A stretch of 7,414 nt of DNA from Bacillota bacterium (GTDB lineage Bacteria; Bacillota; Limnochordia; Darwinibacteriales; Darwinibacteriaceae). The position numbers were made by a program, and so were the translations under genes. How positions within the stretch are numbered: the stretch's first letter is position 1; every line of letters begins with the position of its first letter. Positions 1 through 4,813 of this stretch are shown one piece after another. The stretch lies in contig JAAZLB010000104.1 in the NCBI GenBank assembly GCA_012799535.1, forward strand, positions 1 through 7,414. The letters are read 5' to 3'. Below the pieces are notes generated by a model. The model had not been told where the DNA came from and searched no databases. It was given only the letters and a program-made list of their open reading frames with translations.

Positions 1-165
1 TAATTCAAAAATGTGACCAGTAAGATAAAAGCAGACCTTAATTCCTGCTTGAGCACTTTTCCGTGCATCACTGGCACCCTTCAATCCAGCAATAATGGGT
101 TTTTGGGCTAAATTAGCCCGTAATTTCAAAAGCTTATCTTGACGAATACGATCCCGATTAATCAT
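1..165 (-). CDS. glpP: GlpP, glycerol-3-phosphate-responsive antiterminator (N-terminal part, cut by window edge)
   Basis: Only the first 55 codons are present; the frame runs open off the left edge. The ATG at 165-163 lies inside the last codons of glpK (overlap ATGATTAA, 8 bases) and is preceded by GGAGGAG. After a basic, polar leader of about 22 residues the peptide reads KPIIAGLKGASDARK, then a hydrophobic strand VCFYLTGHIFEL at about residues 44-55. This matches the start of the GlpP family, where an 'IIAAVRD' strand is followed by 'VVFLLFGDILNL'. Known for the family: in Bacillus subtilis, GlpP binds glycerol 3-phosphate and lets transcription pass a leader terminator of glycerol genes. 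It is a cytoplasmic regulator of about 185-190 residues with a barrel-like fold. Overlap with glpK fits co-expression of the kinase that makes the signal and the protein that senses it. The identification rests on a short stretch plus context, so it is probable rather than certain. Confidence 0.8.
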   Translation of the reverse strand, partial: MINRDRIRQDKLLKLRANLAQKPIIAGLKGASDARKSAQAGIKVCFYLTGHIFEL

Positions 166-1663
166 TGCTCCTCCAACTCTTGGCGCTGTGCACCGCTTTC
201 ATCCAACCAGCATATAGCTGTTCTTGCTCCCCAACGGCCATGGCTGGCTGATAGGTTTGCTCTGCAAGCCATTGCCTTTTAATATCCTCTTGGCTTTTCC
301 AGATTCCCACAGCTAAACCCGCGAGATAAGCCGCTCCTAAGGCGGTGGTCTCAAAAATTTGCGGTCGTTGCACCGTAATTCTAGTCATGTCTGCTAAAAA
401 CTGACAAATAAACTGATTGACAGAAGCCCCCCCATCTACTTTTAGTTCTGTAAGGGGAATATTGGCATCTTGCACCATTACATCCACAACTTCTTTAGTT
501 TGATAAACAATAGCCTCTAAGGCGGCCCGCACTATATGGGTTTTGTTAATACCCCTGGTTAGACCCATGATCATTCCCCGTACATAAGGATCCCAATGGG
601 GCGCACCAAGTCCTACAAAACTAGGAACAAAGTAAACTCCATTAGTGTCTGGTACAGAAAGCGCGATTGTCTCTGTTTCAGCGGCAGTCTGAATTAATTG
701 CATCTCATCACGCAACCATTGCACAGCTGCCCCCGCCACAAATACACTACCTTCTAGAGCGTACTCCACTTTCCCATCTAAACCCCAACCAATGGTAGTC
801 AAAAGCCCGTTGGGAGAAGTGATCAGTTCAGAACCAGTATTCATTAATATAAAGGCACCGGTACCGAAGGTGGCCTTCACAGTGCCTGGGTCATAACACG
901 CTTGTCCGAATAGAGCCGCTTGTTGATCCCCTGCCGCTCCCGCTATAGGTATCCCTGCAGGTAGTTTGCCTAGAGCTACAGTCTCCCCATAAACCTCACT
1001 ACTAGAGCGAACCTCTGGGAGTATACCCCGGGGAATATCTAAGATTTCAAGGATTTCTTGATCCCAATCCAACTCCGCAAGGTTAAAAAGTAGGGTCCTA
1101 GAAGCGTTAGTGTAATCCGTCACATGTTTAAGACCCCCGGTTAAATTATAAATTAGCCAAGAATCAATTGTACCAAAGGCTAATTCTCCCCGTTTAGCCC
1201 TTTCTTTTAAATGGGGATGTTGGTCAAAGATCCATTTAAGTTTAGTTCCAGAAAAATAGGCGTCAAGCACTAAACCGGTCTTTTCTCTAAATAGAGGTTC
1301 TAGACCTTGCGCCTTGAGTTCATCACACATACTCGCAGTTCTCCGGCATTGCCAGACAATAGCCCTGGTCACCGGTGCTCCCGTATGACGATCCCACAGG
1401 ACCACTGTTTCCCGCTGATTAGTAATACCAATAGCCGCTATATCCTGCGGATCAACTTTAGTTTGTACGAGGATCCGGTCAATTAGTAGGCGAGTACTGG
1501 CCCAAATCTCCGCGGCATCATGCTCCACCCAACCAGGTTTAGGATAATACTGGCGGAAAAGCTCATAGACCTTGCCAACAATTTCACCATGATCATTGAA
1601 TAATATTACCGTAGTTCCGGTAGTCCCTTGATCAATAGCTAGCACATATTTACTCCGTAACAT
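158..1663 (-). CDS. glpK: Glycerol kinase GlpK
   Basis: Cytoplasmic FGGY-family kinase that turns glycerol and ATP into sn-glycerol 3-phosphate, trapping glycerol for catabolism and lipid synthesis. The 501-residue length is normal and the gene is complete. Visible landmarks: phosphate-binding DQGTTGT at 11-17; glycerol contacts R84-E85, W104 and Y136; FGGY signature YFSGTKLKW at 136-144; catalytic base D246 in AGDQQAALFGQ; ATP-side GTGAF at 267-271; GLGAPHWD at 351-358; and the C-terminal VDGGASVN and TTALGAAYLAGLAVG blocks. The ATG at 1663 is preceded by GGAAGGGGG with a 7-base spacer. The regulatory loop before D246 reads YGETVALGKLPAG (225-237). It has neither the histidine that HPr phosphorylates in enterococcal and Bacillus enzymes nor the glycine/arginine fructose-1,6-bisphosphate loop of Escherichia coli GlpK. 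It lies 40 bases after the cyclo-ligase gene and overlaps glpP. Function is very secure. Confidence 0.98.
   Translation of the reverse strand: MLRSKYVLAIDQGTTGTTVILFNDHGEIVGKVYELFRQYYPKPGWVEHDAAEIWASTRLLIDRILVQTKVDPQDIAAIGITNQRETVVLWDRHTGAPVTRAIVWQCRRTASMCDELKAQGLEPLFREKTGLVLDAYFSGTKLKWIFDQHPHLKERAKRGELAFGTIDSWLIYNLTGGLKHVTDYTNASRTLLFNLAELDWDQEILEILDIPRGILPEVRSSSEVYGETVALGKLPAGIPIAGAAGDQQAALFGQACYDPGTVKATFGTGAFILMNTGSELITSPNGLLTTIGWGLDGKVEYALEGSVFVAGAAVQWLRDEMQLIQTAAETETIALSVPDTNGVYFVPSFVGLGAPHWDPYVRGMIMGLTRGINKTHIVRAALEAIVYQTKEVVDVMVQDANIPLTELKVDGGASVNQFICQFLADMTRITVQRPQIFETTALGAAYLAGLAVGIWKSQEDIKRQWLAEQTYQPAMAVGEQEQLYAGWMKAVHSAKSWRSND
168..174 (-). promoter_or_regulatory. Ribosome binding site of glpP
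   Basis: The mRNA reads GGAGGAGCA directly before the ATG at 165-163. The GGAGG core (174-170) leaves a short 4-base spacer. The site lies entirely within the last codons of glpK, so glpP translation is probably coupled to that of glpK. It fixes the glpP start at 165. Confidence 0.7.
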
Positions 1664-1670
1664 GGGCTTG

Positions 1671-1679
1671 CCCCCTTCC
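1671..1679 (-). promoter_or_regulatory. Ribosome binding site of glpK
   Basis: The mRNA reads GGAAGGGGG, then 7 bases (CAAGCCC), then the ATG at 1663-1661. The G-rich core supports this start. The GGG of the site and the CCC just before the ATG could pair into a 3-base stem around CAAG, but this is too weak to claim as regulation. Confidence 0.7.
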
Positions 1680-1681
1680 GT

Positions 1682-1699
1682 TACAGATAAAATTCTGCA
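1682..1699 (-). repeat. Small inverted repeat in the gap between the cyclo-ligase gene and glpK
   Basis: In the mRNA, TGCAGA-ATTTTA-TCTGTA can form a 6-pair stem with one G-U pair and a 6-base loop. It sits in the middle of the only real intergenic gap (1664-1703). No run of U follows; the next bases are ACGGAAGGGGG, the glpK ribosome binding site. It is therefore not a standard terminator, and may be chance or a processing or stability hairpin. Confidence 0.25.
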
Positions 1700-1703
1700 G
1701 CTG

Positions 1704-2261
1704 CTAGCTATTTCCTCCCCTAATCCCTTCTTCAGTGGCTAAGAAATCAACAGGTTTATCCCATTCATCAATCGGTAGGTCTCGAATAAAAGCTGTGAAA
1801 CACAGTCCCACAGTAGGGGCAGTAGTACTAACTAAAAAACGATCATAATAACCACCACCATAACCAATGCGGTAACCACGGTTGGTAAAGGCTAAACCTG
1901 GGACAATGATTAAATCCAGCTTAAGAGGGTCTATAGTAGGTGTCCCTGAAGGGGGTTCAAGTATCCCAAAGTCCGCTGAGACCAACCTATCTTTAGAAAA
2001 GTAGCGCGTAGGTACAAGCTTTTTGGGATTTTTTTGCACCACAGGAACATAAATCTCAACTCCCCGCCCCCTCAATTCTTCCACTAAGAACCAAGTATCA
2101 ACCTCCCAACCCGTAGAAAGATAGACCATCACCTTGTCCGCTTTCTGAAATGGTTCCCATGCTAGAAGGTGTTCGGCGATTTGTCTCTGCCAAAGCTCCC
2201 TATATGCTACAGGAATATTAGCCCGTTCTTCCTTTAATTGGGCGCGGAATTGTTGCTTCAT
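1704..2261 (-). CDS. yqgN: 5-formyltetrahydrofolate cyclo-ligase (5,10-methenyl-THF synthetase)
   Basis: Cytoplasmic enzyme that uses ATP to convert 5-formyltetrahydrofolate to 5,10-methenyltetrahydrofolate, returning a dead-end folate to the one-carbon pool. The 185-residue length is typical. Evidence: the helical N-terminus KQQFRAQLKEER; VMVYLSTGWEVDT at about 44-56; FGILEP at 98-103, which lines the folate pocket in this family; VPGLAF at 120-125; and the nucleotide-binding signature GYGGGYYDRF at 133-142. The C-terminus VDFLATEEGIR also fits. The residue after VPGLAF is T126, where most relatives have aspartate. The ATG at 2261-2259 overlaps the TGA of ymfH as ATGA. There is no good Shine-Dalgarno sequence (only AAGG about 14 bases upstream), so translation probably depends on ribosomes finishing ymfH. 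The symbol follows the Bacillus subtilis homologue; the Escherichia coli counterpart is YgfA. A link to its neighbours is not evident. Confidence 0.95.
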   Translation of the reverse strand: MKQQFRAQLKEERANIPVAYRELWQRQIAEHLLAWEPFQKADKVMVYLSTGWEVDTWFLVEELRGRGVEIYVPVVQKNPKKLVPTRYFSKDRLVSADFGILEPPSGTPTIDPLKLDLIIVPGLAFTNRGYRIGYGGGYYDRFLVSTTAPTVGLCFTAFIRDLPIDEWDKPVDFLATEEGIRGGNS

Positions 2262-3538
2262 GATCTATGCACCGGCCTTAAAACTGCAACTGTAGAACGA
2301 TCCCAATCTAACTCCGTATTCAAAGCCGTTTGCACTTCTTCTACCTTTACATCGCGCACTAGCTCTAAAAACCTATGGTAAGGAGTTTGACTAAAGTGGT
2401 GGGAAATCAAGCGATTGGCCACATATTCAAAGGAATCGTACGAAGCCAGATGCCCTCCGTAAATTCTCCGTTTTAAGCGTTCAATATCTGTAGTGGAAAG
2501 GGGCTCAGTTTGGAGCTTCTTGATTATTTTACTAAGTTCTTCGTGTAAACGTTCTGGTTTTTCTGTCTCCGAACCTATAATTGAATAGGCAAATTGGGGC
2601 GAAGAACTAAAACTAGCCCCAAAGGAATCGTTCACCAAATTGCTGGTGTAGAGATCCTCGAAAAACTGGGAACTGCGTCCCGCCACCAAACGCCACACTA
2701 AGGACATAATAATCTGTTGGCGCAAAAGTTCTTCTCCTTGCCACTTAGGTTCGTGTTTAAAGCCAAGAAGATAGCGGGGCCGAGAAATATTCAATGTTTC
2801 TTCCACCCAAGGATGCACAACTGACACAGGTTCTTGCGGATAAAACCGTTCTATTGCTCCTTGCCCATGTTCCCAAGTGGGATAGTGTTGTCGAATTAAG
2901 CTTAGGGTTTCTTCAGGATTCACATCTCCCACTACCGCGAGAGCCATATTACTGGGCTGGTAGAAGGTATGATAGCAGCCTAATAACTCTTGCACCGTAA
3001 TTGCCCATACCGACTCAACTGTACCTCCAATGTCGATGCGCACAGGATTAGCGTGATACAGATTCTCTAAGAGCATAGAATGGATGCGATGATCTGGATG
3101 GTCCTCATACATCCGTAATTCTTGTTCAATAATGCCCTTCTCTTTTTCGACGTTTTCTTCAGTAAGATAGGGATTGTTTACAAAATTGATTAGCTCAATT
3201 AAGGCTTCTTGCCAACCTTCAATAGTGGAAAAGAGATAGCTAGTTTGGGTGTAACTGGTGAAGGCATTAACGGAAGCTCCCCACTGGGCGAAACGATCAA
3301 AGGCATTACCATCCTCCTCCTCAAAGAGTTTGTGCTCTAAAAAGTGGGCGATTCCTGGGGGTACCTCAACTAGACCCCGTTTAGGAATTTTGAATTGAGA
3401 ATCAATAGAGCCATAGTTTGTAGACAAAACCGCATAAGTCCGGAGAAACTGTGGTTTTGGCAAAATGAACACAGTTAAACCATTGGCTAGCTGGTCTTGG
3501 TAGAGTTTTTCTCCTGTAGGAAGTCTAATTTGTTCCAT
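2258..3538 (-). CDS. ymfH: YmfH-type M16 zinc peptidase, catalytic-type subunit (database name also YfmH)
   Basis: M16B metallopeptidase-family protein of 426 residues from the chosen start. The inverted zinc motif HFLEH is at 65-69, with E133 and the likely third zinc ligand E140 in EKEKGIIEQEL. The N-terminal M16 half ends near GDVNPEE. The second half, expected to carry the substrate-binding Arg/Tyr pair, instead reads FEDLYTSNLVNDSF (293-306), so that pair is missing. No signal peptide is seen; it is probably cytoplasmic. The frame opens at 3574, but that ATG has no ribosome binding site. The ATG at 3538 follows AGGAAGGGG by 6 bases and begins MEQIRLPTGEKLYQ, matching the family's usual start. 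It overlaps ymfF by 14 bases and the cyclo-ligase gene by 4. Databases label the family as associated with 5-aminopentanol modification of EF-P, from Bacillus subtilis work; the substrate is not known from this sequence. Confidence 0.92.
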   Translation of the reverse strand: MEQIRLPTGEKLYQDQLANGLTVFILPKPQFLRTYAVLSTNYGSIDSQFKIPKRGLVEVPPGIAHFLEHKLFEEEDGNAFDRFAQWGASVNAFTSYTQTSYLFSTIEGWQEALIELINFVNNPYLTEENVEKEKGIIEQELRMYEDHPDHRIHSMLLENLYHANPVRIDIGGTVESVWAITVQELLGCYHTFYQPSNMALAVVGDVNPEETLSLIRQHYPTWEHGQGAIERFYPQEPVSVVHPWVEETLNISRPRYLLGFKHEPKWQGEELLRQQIIMSLVWRLVAGRSSQFFEDLYTSNLVNDSFGASFSSSPQFAYSIIGSETEKPERLHEELSKIIKKLQTEPLSTTDIERLKRRIYGGHLASYDSFEYVANRLISHHFSQTPYHRFLELVRDVKVEEVQTALNTELDWDRSTVAVLRPVHRS

Positions 3539-4811
3539 GACTATCCCCTTCCTGCCGCGGTGCCCTGAGGACATAGGTAGTATCTAAGACTACTTTTTCC
3601 ATGGCCCGAACTACATCTTCCTTGTGCACCTGACGAATCGCTTCGATAACCTGATCAATGCTACGCATTTCCCCATGGATAATGCCCATGAGATTACGAT
3701 CGATAATCCCCCCGGGGTAATCGTTCATACTAGTCATGGCACTGATGAGGCCCCGCTTGGTTTGCTCAAGTTCGTCCCCACTAATGTCCCCTTGCTGGAT
3801 GGCACGCAATTGTTCTTGGATAATCTGTAAGGTGCGTTCTTGATTTTCTCCGTTAATACCCGCATTGATAGTAAGCAAACCCTTGCTTCCCTCAATACTA
3901 GAGCCTACATAATAGGCAAGGCTGGCTTTTTCCCGCACATTCATAAACAGCTTAGAATGGGGAAAGCCGCCTAGAATACCATTGCCCACTAATAGAGGAT
4001 AGTAGTCTTCGTCTAAATAGGAACAGTTAGTCCGATAGCCTAAGATGAGAATAGTCTGTTGCATCTCGGTAGTCTCTTCAACAAAACGAGGTTCTACCAC
4101 CTGGATTCGCTTGGGTAGTTTAAGCTTTTGAATTTCAGCCCTTTTTTCTACCAATTGACCAAAAAGATTCGCTACCACATCTAAATTGGTCCCTACCAAG
4201 AAAATATCTAAAGGATAGTGAGCCCACAAACTTTGAAAATGCTCAAAAACCTGACTGTTTTCTAATTTGCCTAAAGTGTCTAAATCTCCGTACTTATAAA
4301 TTCCAAAGGGTTCTTGAGCACACATTAGAGCGGTTGCACGGTTTAGGGCGTAAGCCCTTTTTTCGTTCATCAAACCCTCTAGTTCTTGTTTTAGGCTGTG
4401 TTTTTCTTGGATAAAATAATCTTCCACAAAGGCTTGGCTACTTCCGGCTGGATTGGTAGCAATATCCCAAAAGGTGCGTAAACCCCGCTCTAGTTGTTGC
4501 TCACCTTGGGGTAAGAGGGTGGCATCCACCATCTGAAAGTAGAACTCTAGAATCTGTCGCTCACCAATTTTTAAGATATCGGAACTAAAGTCTGCTGCGT
4601 ATAAATATTCCAATTCCCGTGCGATCTGAAGGGTGGATGGAAATTCTTGTGATCCCCGTCGCACCAAAAACGGAATTAGTGCAGTACTAGTTGCGGTCTG
4701 TGTTTGCAAATCCTGTTGAATAAACATTTTGCAGGTTAGGGACTTAAATTTATCTGTTTCACACATATGCAGGCGAACGCCGGCACCGAGATTACACTGG
4801 ACAAAATTCAC
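3525..4811 (-). CDS. ymfF: YmfF-type M16 family protein, non-catalytic partner subunit (database name also YfmF)
   Basis: Two-domain M16-fold protein of 428 residues from a GTG start at 4811. At the zinc-motif position it reads PFLVR (47-51), aligning with HFLEH of YmfH, so both histidines and the catalytic glutamate are gone. The downstream glutamates (E136, E143 in QEKHSLKQEL) survive. The C-terminal half has the conserved substrate-binding pair in FMNVREKASLAYYVGSS, with R293 and Y300. It is thus a peptidase-like subunit unlikely to cut alone. The longest frame begins with TTG at 4832 inside addA and has no ribosome binding site. The GTG at 4811 follows GAGGGGG by 7 bases and lies 2 bases after the addA stop. 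This gives a length close to that of Bacillus subtilis YmfF. It overlaps ymfH by 14 bases, which supports equal production of two partners. No signal peptide is seen. Confidence 0.88.
   Translation of the reverse strand: MNFVQCNLGAGVRLHMCETDKFKSLTCKMFIQQDLQTQTATSTALIPFLVRRGSQEFPSTLQIARELEYLYAADFSSDILKIGERQILEFYFQMVDATLLPQGEQQLERGLRTFWDIATNPAGSSQAFVEDYFIQEKHSLKQELEGLMNEKRAYALNRATALMCAQEPFGIYKYGDLDTLGKLENSQVFEHFQSLWAHYPLDIFLVGTNLDVVANLFGQLVEKRAEIQKLKLPKRIQVVEPRFVEETTEMQQTILILGYRTNCSYLDEDYYPLLVGNGILGGFPHSKLFMNVREKASLAYYVGSSIEGSKGLLTINAGINGENQERTLQIIQEQLRAIQQGDISGDELEQTKRGLISAMTSMNDYPGGIIDRNLMGIIHGEMRSIDQVIEAIRQVHKEDVVRAMEKVVLDTTYVLRAPRQEGDSHGTN
3545..3553 (-). promoter_or_regulatory. Ribosome binding site deciding the ymfH start
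   Basis: The mRNA reads AGGAAGGGG, a 6-base spacer ATAGTC, then the ATG at 3538-3536. The site lies within the final codons of ymfF. The upstream in-frame ATG at 3574 has only CTACCT before it, so the inner start is favoured and the protein is 12 residues shorter than the longest frame. Confidence 0.8.
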
Positions 4812-4813
4812 AC

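Noticed and set aside
1664..1703. Possible terminator or promoter between the cyclo-ligase gene and glpK
   Set aside because: The stem is weak and no U tract follows. I could not find a -35/-10 pair with good spacing in the gap or the preceding 100 bases.
2794..3000. Plus-strand open frame of 68 codons
   Set aside because: It lies antisense within ymfH, has no recognisable motif or ribosome binding site, and the opposite frame is a well-supported gene.
3624..3830. Plus-strand open frame of 68 codons
   Set aside because: It is antisense within ymfF, with no family resemblance and no translation signal.
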